From Stomorhina lunata (Eukaryota > Arthropoda > Insecta > Diptera > Rhiniidae), in contig OW121742.1 of assembly GCA_933228675.1 (NCBI GenBank), forward strand, positions 108,005,440-108,069,439: a DNA stretch of 64,000 bases, read 5' to 3'. The translations under genes were made by a program, and so were the position numbers. Below, one piece after another: positions 20,755-33,700 of this stretch. The number at the start of each line of letters is the position of its first letter. Within the stretch, counting starts at the first letter, position 1. The notes beneath the pieces were generated by a model, which saw nothing but the letters and a program-made list of their open reading frames with translations, was not told where the DNA came from and did no database searches.

Positions 20755-23700
20755 ATAGAAAATTTTTGCAAAAATTTCCTATTAAAAAATAGAAAATTTT
20801 TGCAAAAATTTCCTATTAAAAAATAGAAAATTTTTGCAAAAATTTCCTATTAAAAAATAGAAAATTTTTGCAAAAATTTCCTATTAAAAAATAGAAAATT
20901 TTTGCAAAAATTTCCTATTAAAAAATAGAAAATTTTTGCAAAAATTTCCTATTAAAAAATAGAAAATTTTTGCAAAAATTTCCTATTAAAAAATAGAAAA
21001 TTTTTGCAAAAATTTCCTATTAAAAAAAAGAAAATTTTTGCAAAAATTTCCTATTAAAAAATAGAAAATTTTTGCAAAAATTTCCTATTAAAAAATAGAA
21101 AATTTTTGCAAAAATTTCCTATTAAAAAATAGAAAATTTTTGCAAAAATTTCCTATTAAAAAATAGAAAATTTTTGCAAAAATTTCCTATTAAAAAATAG
21201 AAAATTTTTGCAAAAATTTCCTATTTAAAAATAGAAAATTTTTGTAAAAATTTCCTATTAAAAAATAGAAAATTTTTGCAAAAATTTCCTATTAAAAAAT
21301 AGAAAATTTTTGCAAAAATTTCCTATTAAAAAATAGAAAATTTTTGCAAAAATTTCCTATTAAAAAATAGAAAATTTTTGCAAAAATTTCCTATTAAAAA
21401 ATAGAAAATTTTTGCAAAAATTTCCTATTAAAAAATAGAAAATTTTTGCAAAAATTTCCTATTAAAAAATAGAAAATTTTTGCAAAAATTTCCTATTAAA
21501 AAATAGAAAATTTTTGCAAAAATTTCCTATTAAAAAATAGAAAATTTTTGCAAAAATTTCCTATTAAAAAATAGAAAATTTTTGCAAAAATTTCCTATTA
21601 AAAAATAGAAAATTTTTGCAAAAATTTCCTATTAAAAAATAGAAAATTTTTGCAAAAATTTCCTATTAAAAAATAGAAAATTTTTGCAAAAATTTCCTAT
21701 TAAAAAATAGAAAATTTTTGCAAAAATTTCCTATTAAAAAATAGAAAATTTTTGCAAAAATTTCCTATTAAAAAATAGAAAATTTTTGCAAAAATTTCCT
21801 ATTAAAAAATAGAAAATTTTTGCAAAAATTTCCTATTAAAAAATAGAAAATTTTTGCAAAAATTTCCTATTAAAAAATAGAAAATTTTTGCAAAAATTTC
21901 CTATTAAAAAATAGAAAATTTTTGCAAAAATTTCCTATTAAAAAATAGAAAATTTTTGCAAAAATTTCCTATTAAAAAATAGAAAATTTTTGCAAAAATT
22001 TCCTATTAAAAAATAGAAAATTTTTGCAAAAATTTCCTATTAAAAAATAGAAAATTTTTGCAAAAATTTCCTATTAAAAAATAGAAAATTTTTGCAAAAA
22101 TTTCCTATTAAAAAATAGAAAATTTTTGCAAAAATTTCCTATTAAAAAATAGAAAATTTTTGCAAAAATTTCCTATTAAAAAATAGAAAATTTTTGCAAA
22201 AATTTCCTATTAAAAAATAGAAAATTTTTGCAAAAATTTCCTATTAAAAAATAGAAAATTTTTGCAAAAATTTCCTATTAAAAAATAGAAAATTTTTGCA
22301 AAAATTTCCTATTAAAAAATAGAAAATTTTTGCAAAAATTTCCTATTAAAAAATAGAAAATTTTTGCAAAAATTTCCTATTAAAAAATAGAAAATTTTTG
22401 CAAAAATTTCCTATTAAAAAATAGAAAATTTTTGCAAAAATTTCCTATTAAAAAATAGAAAATTTTTGCAAAAATTTCCTATTAAAAAATAGAAAATTTT
22501 TGCAAAAATTTCCTATTAAAAAATAGAAAATTTTTGCAAAAATTTCCTATTAAAAAATAGAAAATTTTTGCAAAAATTTCCTATTAAAAAATCGAAAATT
22601 TTTGCAAAAATTTCCTATTAAAAAATAGAAAATTTTTGCAAAAATTTCCTATTAAAAAATAGAAAATTTTTGCAAAAATTTCCTATTAAAAAATAGAAAA
22701 TTTTTGCAAAAATTTCCTATTAAAAAATAGAAAATTTTTGCAAAAATTTCCTATTAAAAAATAGAAAATTTTTGCAAAAATTTCCTATTAAAAAATAGAA
22801 AATTTTTTCAAAAATTTCCTATTAAAAAATAGAAAATTTTTGCAAAAATTTCCTATTAAAAAATAGAAAATTTTTGCAAAAATTTCCTATTAAAAAATAG
22901 AAAATTTTTGCAAAAATTTCCTATTAAAAAATAGAAAATTTTTGCAAAAATTTCCTATTAAAAAATAGAAAATTTTTGCAAAAATTTCTTATTAAAAAAT
23001 AGAAAATTTTTGCAAAAATTTCCTATTAAAAAATAGAAAATTTTTGCAAAAATTTCCTATTAAAAAATAGAAAATTTTTGCTAAAATTTCCTATTAGAAA
23101 ATAGAAAATTTTTGCAAAAATTTCCTATTAAAAAATAGAAAATTTTTGCAAAAATTTCCTATTAAAAAATAGAAAATTTTTGCAAAAATTTCCTATTAAA
23201 AAATAGAAAATTTTTGCAAAAATTTCCTATTAAAAAATAGAAAATTTTTGCAAAAATTTCCTATTAAAAAATAGAAAATTTTTGCAAAAATTTCCTATTA
23301 AAAAATAGAAAATTTTTGCAAAAATTTCCTATTAAAAAATAGAAAATTTTTGCAAAAATTTCCTATTAAAAAATAGAAAATTTTTGCAAAAATTTCCTAT
23401 TAAAAAATAGAAAATTTTTGCAAAAATTTCCTATTAAAAAATAGAAAATTTTTGCAAAAATTTCCTATTAAAAAATAGAAAATTTTTGCAAAAATTTCCT
23501 ATTAAAAAATAGAAAATTTTTGCAAAAATTTCCTATTAAAAAATAGAAAATTTTTGCAAAAATTTCCTATTAAAAAATAGAAAATTTTTGCAAAAATTTC
23601 CTATTAAAAAATAGAAAATTTTTGCAAAAATTTCCTATTAAAAAATAGAAAATTTTTGCAAAAATTTCCTATTAAAAAATAGAAAATTTTTGCAAAAATT

Positions 23701-24640
23701 TCCTATTAAAAAATAGAAAATTTTTGCAAAAATTTCCTATTAAAAAATAGAAAATTTTTGCAAAAATTTCCTATTAAAAAATAGAAAATTTTTGCAAAAA
23801 TTTCCTATTAAAAAATAGAAAATTTTTGCAAAAATTTCCTATTAAAAAATAGAAAATTTTTGCAAAAATTTCCTATTAAAAAATAGAAAATTTTTGCAAA
23901 AATTTCCTATTTAAAAATAGAAAATTTTTGTAAAAATTTCCTATTAAAAAATAGAAAATTTTTGCAAAAATTTCCTATTAAAAAATAGAAAATTTTTGCA
24001 AAAATTTCCTATTAAAAAACAGAAAATTTTTGCAAAAATTTCCTATTAAAAAATAGAAATTTTTTGCAAAAATTTCCTATTAAAAAATAGAAATTTTTTG
24101 CAAAAATTTCCTATTAAAAAATAGAAAATTTAAAAAAAAATTTCCTATTAAAAAATAGAAAATTTTTGCAAAAATTTCCTATTAAAAAATCGAAAATTTT
24201 TGCAAAAATTTCCTGTTAAAAAATCGAAAATTTTTGCAAAAATTTCCTATTAAAAAATAGAAAATTTTTGCAAAAATTTCCTATTAAAAAATAGAAAATT
24301 TTTGCAAAAATTTCCTATTAAAAAATTTTTGCAAAAATTTCCTATTAAAAAATAGAAAATTTTTGCAAAAATTTCCTATAGAAAAATAGAAAAATTTTGA
24401 AAAATATTCGATAACAGAATAGAAAATTTTTGAAAAATTTCATATAAAAAAATAGAAAATTTTTGAAATATTTCCTATAAAAGAATAGAAAATTTTTGAA
24501 AAATTTCTTATGAAAAAATATAAATTTTTTGAAAAATTTCATATAAAAAAATAGAAAATTTTTGAAAAATTTTCTATAAAAAATTAGAAAATTTTTGAAA
24601 AATTTCCTATAAAAATAAAAATAGAAAATATTTGAAGAAA
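20755..24640. repeat. 34 bp palindromic minisatellite, main array
   Basis: The unit is 34 bp: GAAAATTTTTGCAAAAATTT followed by CCTATTAAAAAATA. From 20755 to about 24350 roughly 105 units are nearly identical, with rare point changes (for example ATCGAAA at about 22592 and GTAAAAA at about 23930). From about 24350 the units become variant (TTTTTGAAAAATTTCATATA). Each unit contains the perfect 18 bp palindrome AAATTTTTGCAAAAATTT. A- and T-tracts repeat at about one helical turn, which predicts intrinsically bent DNA. Confidence 0.97.
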
Positions 24641-25887
24641 GGTTCTTAAATCTTTTGGTTAATTGAAAGAAAAACTTTCCTTTTCATTGTATTTCTGTTC
24701 TTCCAATTGCCAATTTTTTCTTTTGCATCCTTAGAAGACCTTTGGCCTTATATAGAATTGTTGTTTTTTTTAGGTTATCAGTTATATAAAAAGGATTTTC
24801 TTATAAACATACATTCGAATTTTTAATGATCAAAAAATTTTTACATGTCTCAGAGCAGCCGCTTTACTACTCGCATGTGCGTAAAATTCTATCCGTCTGT
24901 CTGTTGGTGTTTGCAAAAAATTTTCTATTGAAAAGAAAACGAGAGAAACTTTGGCAACAGTTGGTTACATTTCGAACCATTTTTTTTTCTTCTAATGCAC
25001 GCGCAGTCATAAGATACGAGTATTTATTTATAGGAATTGTTGAAAAAAAAAAGAAATTTCTCTAGGAGTCAATTTCAAGGACTCATGAATTTTAAGTATA
25101 GGATAGGAGAGGTTTTGGTGTAAGGATTTATTTTGTTTTTTTTAAAGTTAGTAGTTTTCTATGAAAAACTAGGCGACAATATTAGTTTTCTATAGAAAAG
25201 TAGGTGATGGCTTTAGGCTATAGGCTACCACTTAAAGCAAAAAAAAATATGAAAATTTTCTCATGATTTCGATTCTATCCTCGTCTTCAAAGTGTCATTT
25301 ACAAAAATTTTTAACAGACGTTTTTAAGCAGAATTTCCACTTCTCCAGACTCTTAATTAAAAAAAGTAAAATAATCATTAAAATGAAATGAAAATTAAGA
25401 TACTTTTTGTTTGCCTTGTCTACTCATTTGTTATGAGACAATAAAATATTTAAACAAAATTCATTTGCGGGATCTTCTTACAGCCAAAATGAACCTCAAA
25501 GAAAAAAAACAATTTCAGTTATTTCAGCATTAAATTTTTTTTTCTATATAAAATTAAGAATCACTGCTTGTGTTTGAGATTCCCATGCTCCCCAGAAAAG
25601 GAGAATTGGCTTAAATTGGATTTAATTTTCCTTTTTTTTTTGCTGATTTCAGCAATTATTTTCTACACGTGTAAACGAGAATGTATCATCTGCTACAGCA
25701 GCTGCTTTTGTTAAATAAAGTTATTTCTAAGACTCAAAAAAAAAAAAGTTAGAAAATAATCAAAATTAAGCAAATTATTAGAAAAAAGAATTTGACTAAG
25801 ATTGAGGCAAAAACTTTTAACAGCTTTTCAAATTAAAACGATTAATTATGTGAATTTAAGCGTAATCAACTGAGGCTATTTATATTT
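24641..25887. other. Spacer between opposed 34 bp arrays, no gene seen
   Basis: AT-rich sequence. A 79-codon frame at 24826-25065 starts with ATG but has no similarity or composition that supports it as a gene. This spacer would be the loop if the flanking opposed arrays paired. Confidence 0.5.
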
Positions 25888-26837
25888 TTTAGAAAATTTT
25901 CTATTTTTTAATAGGAAATTTTTGCAAAAATTTTCTATTTTTTAATAGGAAATTTTTGCAAAAATTGTCTATTTTTTAATAGGAAATTTTTGCAAAAATT
26001 TTCTATTTTTTAATAGGAAATTTTTGCAAAAATTTTCTATTTTTTAATAGGAAATTTTTGCAAAAATTTTCTATTTTTCAATAGGAAATTTTTGCAAAAA
26101 TTTTCTATTTTTTAATAGAAAATTTTTACAAAAATTTTCTATTTTTTAAAAGGAAATTTTTGCAAAAATTTTCTATTTTTTAAAAGGAAATTTTTGCAAA
26201 AATTTTCTATTTTTTAAAAGGAAATTTTTGCAAAAATTTTCTATTTGTTAATAGGAAATTTTTGCAAAAATGTTCTATTTTTTAATAGGAAATTTTTGCA
26301 AAAATTTTCTATTTTTTAATAGGAAATTTTTGCAAAAATTTTCTATTTTTTAATAGGAAATTTTTGCAAAAATTTTCTATTTTTTAATAGGAAATTTTTG
26401 CAAAAATTTTCTATTTTTTAATAGGAAATTTTTGCAAAAATTTTCTATTTTTTAATAGGAAATTTTTGCAAAAATTTTCTATTTTTTAATAGGAAATTTT
26501 TGCAAAAATTTTCTATTTTTTAATAGGAAATTTTTGCAAAAATTTTTTATTTTTTAATAGGAAATTTTTGCAAAAATTTTCTATTTTTTAATAGGAAATT
26601 TTTGCAAAAATTTTCTATTTTTTAATAGGAAATTTTTGCAAAAATTTTCTATTTTTTAATAGGAAATTTTTGCAAAAATTTTCTATTTTTAATAGGAAAT
26701 TTTTGCAAAAATTTTCTATTTTTTTAAAGGAAATTTTTGCAAAAATTTTCCATTTTTTTAAAGGAAATTTTTGCAAAAATTTTCCATTTTTTAATAGGAA
26801 ATTTTTGCAAAAATTTTCTATTTTTTAATAGGAAATT
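25888..26837. repeat. 34 bp minisatellite in inverted orientation
   Basis: Units read TTTTCTATTTTTTAATAGGA then AATTTTTGCAAAAA, the reverse complement of the main array's unit. About 28 units lie here, some with TAAAAGG instead of TAATAGG. The opposed orientation makes 20755-24640 and this block the two arms of a long inverted repeat with a spacer of about 1.25 kb. Confidence 0.95.
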
Positions 26838-28870
26838 AAATTTTCTTTATAATCGAATAAGAACTGAATAATTGTTTGCAGAATGTATACAGTTGGAATC
26901 GAATAAAATTTAAATCGATTACTTTTTAATCGAATAAAAACTGAAACGATTTTCTAAGAATCGAATATAAAATGATCGAATAAAAAAAGAACGTATGCAA
27001 TTAAAAACGAATAAAAACTTAATCGATAATTTTTTAATCGAACTAAAACTGAATCGATTCATTTGAAATCGTACAAAACTTGTATACTTTCGTTTTAAAT
27101 AGAATCAAAAGAGAATGGGATTTTTTCTAATCGAATCAAAACTGAATCGTTTTGAAAAGAGACGAATAAAAACTAAATCGATTCGGTTTTAATCGAATGA
27201 AAACCGAATCGATTCTTTTGAAATCGTACAAAGCATGTTTTTTTTTACTTTTAATGGAATTAAAAGAGAATCAGATCTTTTTAAATCGCATCAAGACTGA
27301 ATCTTTTATCTTAATTGTTTAATCGAATATAAACTGAATCGATTTATTAAGAATCGAATATAGAATTAAGTGATTTATTTTAAATCGATTGAAAACAGAA
27401 CACATTCATTTAGAAACGAAAAAAAAAACTGAATCCATGCTCTTTTAATCGAATAAAAACCGAATCGATTCTTTTGAAAAACTGAATTCTTTTAATAAAA
27501 TCAAAACTTAGTCGATTCTTTTTAAATCGAATCAAAACTGATTCGGTTCATTGTAAATCGAATCAAAACTGAATTTTTTCTGTTAAAATCGAATCAAAAT
27601 TAAATTTATTTTTCTATAAACGAATAAAAACTGAATCGATTTATTAAGATTTATATATTAAATTAACTAATTCATTTTAAAGCAAATCAAAACTTAAGAA
27701 TCGAATAAAAACTGAATCGATTTTCTTTATAATCGAGTAGAAACTAAATAGATTTATAGAATCGAATAAAATTTGAATCGATTATTTTTTAATCGAATTA
27801 AAACTGAATCGATTTTCTTTTAATCGAGTAAAAACCGAATTGATTCTGTTTTAATATGATAAAAACCGTTTCGATTCTTTTGAAATCGTAAAAAACTGTA
27901 TTTTTTTTTATTCGAATAAATGCTGAAAAGATTTATTCAAAATCAGAATATATGTGTATGGAATCAAAAAAAAACCAAATCGATTATTTTTTAATCGAAT
28001 AAAAATTAAAGCGATTTATTAAAAAACTAATATTTTATTTTAAATCAAATGAAAACAGGAAGTAGGCATTAAGAAACGAATAAAAATTGAATCGTTTCTT
28101 TTTTCATCGAATAAAAATTGAATCAATTCTATTTTAGCCGAATAAAAACCAAATCGATTCTTTTGAAATCGTACAAAAACTGAACACTTCTGATTTTAAT
28201 AGAAAAAAATCGATTCTTTTCAAATCGAATCAAAAATTAATCGATTCTTTTTAAATCGAAACAAAACTAAATCGATTCGTTTTTGATCGCATCAAATCTA
28301 TTTTTTTATAATCAAATAAAAACTGAATCGATTTAAGTCTTAAATGGTCCAATTCGGTTTAAGCCGAATCAAAACTTAATAATCGAATAAAAACTGAATC
28401 GAATTTCTTTAGAATCGAATATAATATGAATAGATTTATTCAGAATCGAATGTAAACTAAACTTTTATTTAGATTTATTCAAAATCAGAATGTACAGAAT
28501 TAAATAAAACCCAAATCGATTATTTTTTAATCGAATAAAAATTGAATCGATTTATTTAGAAACTAATATAAAATTAACTGGTTTATTTTAAATCGAATAG
28601 AAACAGAGGGTATGCATTAAGAAACGAATAAAAACTGAATCGATTATTTTTTAATCGAACAAAACTGAATAAATATTTTCAAAATCCACTGAAAAATTAA
28701 TCGATTCTTTGATAATCGAATAAAAATGTAGAGGCTTCTTTTTAAATTCTCTAAAAGCTGCTCCTTTTTAAATCGAATCAAAACTGAATCGATTCTTTTT
28801 TAATCGACTAAAAACTGAATCGATTTCTTTATATTCAAACAAAAATTGAAGAGTTTGATTAAAAATTGAA
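26838..28870. repeat. Degenerate AATCGATT-rich minisatellite
   Basis: About 2 kb of loosely periodic sequence, roughly 30-40 bp per unit, is built of AATCGAATAAAAACTGAATC followed by GATTCTTTTT, with many insertions and substitutions. The palindrome AATCGATT, or its half AATCGA, occurs dozens of times. It abuts the inverted 34 bp array directly and is non-coding. Confidence 0.85.
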
Positions 28871-30711
28871 GAAAAGTAAAAAAATATTCCCTGTTTTATA
28901 CTTTTCTTTAGTATTTCAAGTCAACCTAAGTCCTGGCAAATAGTAGAGGAGCAGGCAGGGAGCAGTTAACAACACCAGCCAGCAACACAATTAATCCTGA
29001 AAATTGTTTGTGGCACGTGGAAATAAGCAATCAGCCATGTTGAAGATTTGCCATTCATGTTCTTCGCAAAAACGTCAGCAGCACCGGCAGCTGCGGCAAC
29101 ATCCACAGCAACAAACAAATGTTGGCTGTAACGAGAGATGCTTAGGGTTAGAGTCCTGTAGGAATTGCTGCTTAGAATCCAAAAAGGAGGCTTTCAAGGG
29201 CTTGTTAGGTTTAGGGTGTTTAGCTTCTGTTTTTTCAGTTTCTTTCATTTTATTTAACTTCTTTTCTTTATTTCAGATTTACTTATTGTTGGCCATATTG
29301 TGCAATACTTATACATACAAAGTATTTTAACTGTCAAGGACGCTTTTGCAATTATTGTTGTCGTTGTCGTCGTTTGTTGCTGTTGTCCGCCTCCTTTTAT
29401 TTTATTATTGTATTAAATATATAAAAAAAAGATTTACACATACCAACACATTCTTAAGCATTTTTTTCCTTTGGCTTTTCGTGGGTGTTTATTTGTCTGT
29501 GTTCATTGTTAATGATAAGAACTTTCATTGTATACGTGGGTGTGGGTGTGTGTGTGTGTGTTTGGATCCTTTGTAGGCTGTTTCTGTGACTAAGAATGTC
29601 TCTGTTAACCTTGACGAAGGAGACTGACTGTATCGTTTTCCATATCAACATCTTCTTTACCTAAAGAGTCTTTGGCAAGATTTTAAAGGATGAAGTGGAG
29701 GACCCATCATCCTTTTACCACAATTTCTTCATTTGCTTGAAAGATTTTCTAATTTACTTGCAAATTACACGAGGTGTAATAACGTTTTTTTTTTCTTACA
29801 TAAATTTTTACATATTTAATGTAAAATTGAAAAAATCTACCTACTCCTTAATAATAAGAGGGTAACTAAATATGTAAATAGGAGTGAAAAATAAAATGAA
29901 AAATTTATTTAAATTTAAAATAAACGACAATTACTTTCATAAATATAATCAAGGGCAAAGGTGGGTGTTTCTACGTATGTTCTTAAATTAATCGTTATAT
30001 TTTAAAATCATTAAACATTATTTTAAATCAGTCTTCTTCAAAATCTCGCCCACAGGAGTTCTTACTTGCTTTTTACCACATGTCGTCGCCTTTGTACAGC
30101 TGGTATAATTCGTGTTTAATTCAATCTAAAACGAAAACCAACATCGGTATATATTAAGCCATATATCTTTCAAGAATGATCTTTAAAATCGTATATTTTG
30201 ATTAAAAATCCTAAAATGTTCCTAAAAATAGAAAAATGAATACACATCCACTTCAACAGAGCCTGGAAAAGTCCTGTTTCACCACTAAGATCTTGAAAAT
30301 TTCTTAATGGTTTTGGTTTTTCTCTGCTTTCTTTCTATTACAATAATTTTCAAATTTTACGACTTTTCTTTTCTAGATAAACACAATTACTTATTATTAT
30401 TTTTTTGTCTTTATTGTTATGAAATTTTTATGCTAATCAACATAAATTTTTTATGGCCAACCTTGAAAGAAAAAGGCAAGTAATTTCCTATCACCAAAAA
30501 AAAACAAAAAAATTTTTTTATTACAATTTTTGTTGTTTTGATTAGAAAATGTTAAGAAAACGGCGCATTTTTGATTTGATTTGGGTTAAGAAAAAAATTG
30601 GGCAATAAATAAAACGAATTACATACAAAATTATTCGAATAAAATTTACTCGAATAAATTTTTATTCGACTAAAATTTATCAGAAAAATTATATACAAGA
30701 CTAAAAATATA
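28871..30711. other. Mostly featureless AT-rich stretch; weak exon candidate
   Basis: 28900-29240 is less AT-rich than its surroundings. It has a pyrimidine-rich run ending TTTAGTATTTCAAG at about 28920, then a frame from an ATG at 29037 (MLKICHSCSSQKRQQHRQL) with CAG/CAA-rich codons and several Cys. The frame runs into a hydrophobic low-complexity tail and is not convincing. It could be a short host exon, or nothing. A (TG)n run lies at about 29542-29560. From 29660 to 30711 I see nothing beyond AT-rich sequence, with ATTCGAATAA-type words near 30630-30670. Confidence 0.35.
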
Positions 30712-33700
30712 TAGTATTATTAGTATTAGTATTAGTATTAGTATTAGTATTAGTATTAGTATTAGTATTAGTATTAGTATTAGTATTAGTATTAGTATTA
30801 GTATTAGTATTAGTATTAGTATTAGTATTAGTATTAGTATTAGTATTAGTATTAGTATTAGTATTAGTATTAGTATTAGTATTAGTATTAGTATTAGTAT
30901 TAGTATTAGTATTAGTATTAGTATTAGTATTAGTATTAGTATTAGTATTAGTATTAGTATTAGTATTAGTATTAGTATTAGTATTAGTATTAGTATTAGT
31001 ATTAGTATTAGTATTAGTATTAGTATTAGTATTAGTATTAGTATTAGTATTAGTATTAGTATTAGTATTAGTATTAGTATTAGTATTAGTATTAGTATTA
31101 GTATTAGTATTAGTATTAGTATTAGTATTAGTATTAGTATTAGTATTAGTATTAGTATTAGTATTAGTATTAGTATTAGTATTAGTATTAGTATTAGTAT
31201 TAGTATTAGTATTAGTATTAGTATTAGTATTAGTATTAGTATTAGTATTAGTATTAGTATTAGTATTAGTATTAGTATTAGTATTAGTATTAGTATTAGT
31301 ATTAGTATTAGTATTAGTATTAGTATTAGTATTAGTATTAGTATTAGTATTAGTATTAGTATTAGTATTAGTATTAGTATTAGTATTAGTATTAGTATTA
31401 GTATTAGTATTAGTATTAGTATTAGTATTAGTATTAGTATTAGTATTAGTATTAGTATTAGTATTAGTATTAGTATTAGTATTAGTATTAGTATTAGTAT
31501 TAGTATTAGTATTAGTATTAGTATTAGTATTAGTATTAGTATTAGTATTAGTATTAGTATTAGTATTAGTATTAGTATTAGTATTAGTATTAGTATTAGT
31601 ATTAGTATTAGTATTAGTATTAGTATTAGTATTAGTATTAGTATTAGTATTAGTATTAGTATTAGTATTAGTATTAGTATTAGTATTAGTATTAGTATTA
31701 GTATTAGTATTAGTATTAGTATTAGTATTAGTATTAGTATTAGTATTAGTATTAGTATTAGTATTAGTATTAGTATTAGTATTAGTATTAGTATTAGTAT
31801 TAGTATTAGTATTAGTATTAGTATTAGTATTAGTATTAGTATTAGTATTAGTATTAGTATTAGTATTAGTATTAGTATTAGTATTAGTATTAGTATTAGT
31901 ATTAGTATTAGTATTAGTATTAGTATTAGTATTAGTATTAGTATTAGTATTAGTATTAGTATTAGTATTAGTATTAGTATTAGTATTAGTATTAGTATTA
32001 GTATTAGTATTAGTATTAGTATTAGTATTAGTATTAGTATTAGTATTAGTATTAGTATTAGTATTAGTATTAGTATTAGTATTAGTATTAGTATTAGTAT
32101 TAGTATTAGTATTAGTATTAGTATTAGTATTAGTATTAGTATTAGTATTAGTATTAGTATTAGTATTAGTATTAGTATTAGTATTAGTATTAGTATTAGT
32201 ATTAGTATTAGTATTAGTATTAGTATTAGTATTAGTATTAGTATTAGTATTAGTATTAGTATTAGTATTAGTATTAGTATTAGTATTAGTATTAGTATTA
32301 GTATTAGTATTAGTATTAGTATTAGTATTAGTATTAGTATTAGTATTAGTATTAGTATTAGTATTAGTATTAGTATTAGTATTAGTATTAGTATTAGTAT
32401 TAGTATTAGTATTAGTATTAGTATTAGTATTAGTATTAGTATTAGTATTAGTATTAGTATTAGTATTAGTATTAGTATTAGTATTAGTATTAGTATTAGT
32501 ATTAGTATTAGTATTAGTATTAGTATTAGTATTAGTATTAGTATTAGTATTAGTATTAGTATTAGTATTAGTATTAGTATTAGTATTAGTATTAGTATTA
32601 GTATTAGTATTAGTATTAGTATTAGTATTAGTATTAGTATTAGTATTAGTATTAGTATTAGTATTAGTATTAGTATTAGTATTAGTATTAGTATTAGTAT
32701 TAGTATTAGTATTAGTATTAGTATTAGTATTAGTATTAGTATTAGTATTAGTATTAGTATTAGTATTAGTATTAGTATTAGTATTAGTATTAGTATTAGT
32801 ATTAGTATTAGTATTAGTATTAGTATTAGTATTAGTATTAGTATTAGTATTAGTATTAGTATTAGTATTAGTATTAGTATTAGTATTAGTATTAGTATTA
32901 GTATTAGTATTAGTATTAGTATTAGTATTAGTATTAGTATTAGTATTAGTATTAGTATTAGTATTAGTATTAGTATTAGTATTAGTATTAGTATTAGTAT
33001 TAGTATTAGTATTAGTATTAGTATTAGTATTAGTATTAGTATTAGTATTAGTATTAGTATTAGTATTAGTATTAGTATTAGTATTAGTATTAGTATTAGT
33101 ATTAGTATTAGTATTAGTATTAGTATTAGTATTAGTATTAGTATTAGTATTAGTATTAGTATTAGTATTAGTATTAGTATTAGTATTAGTATTAGTATTA
33201 GTATTAGTATTAGTATTAGTATTAGTATTAGTATTAGTATTAGTATTAGTATTAGTATTAGTATTAGTATTAGTATTAGTATTAGTATTAGTATTAGTAT
33301 TAGTATTAGTATTAGTATTAGTATTAGTATTAGTATTAGTATTAGTATTAGTATTAGTATTAGTATTAGTATTAGTATTAGTATTAGTATTAGTATTAGT
33401 ATTAGTATTAGTATTAGTATTAGTATTAGTATTAGTATTAGTATTAGTATTAGTATTAGTATTAGTATTAGTATTAGTATTAGTATTAGTATTAGTATTA
33501 GTATTAGTATTAGTATTAGTATTAGTATTAGTATTAGTATTAGTATTAGTATTAGTATTAGTATTAGTATTAGTATTAGTATTAGTATTAGTATTAGTAT
33601 TAGTATTAGTATTAGTATTAGTATTAGTATTAGTATTAGTATTAGTATTAGTATTAGTATTAGTATTAGTATTAGTATTAGTATTAGTATTAGTATTAGT

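Noticed and set aside
24826..25065. 79-codon ORF with ATG
   Set aside because: No similarity or context to support it; it lies in the AT-rich spacer between opposed arrays.
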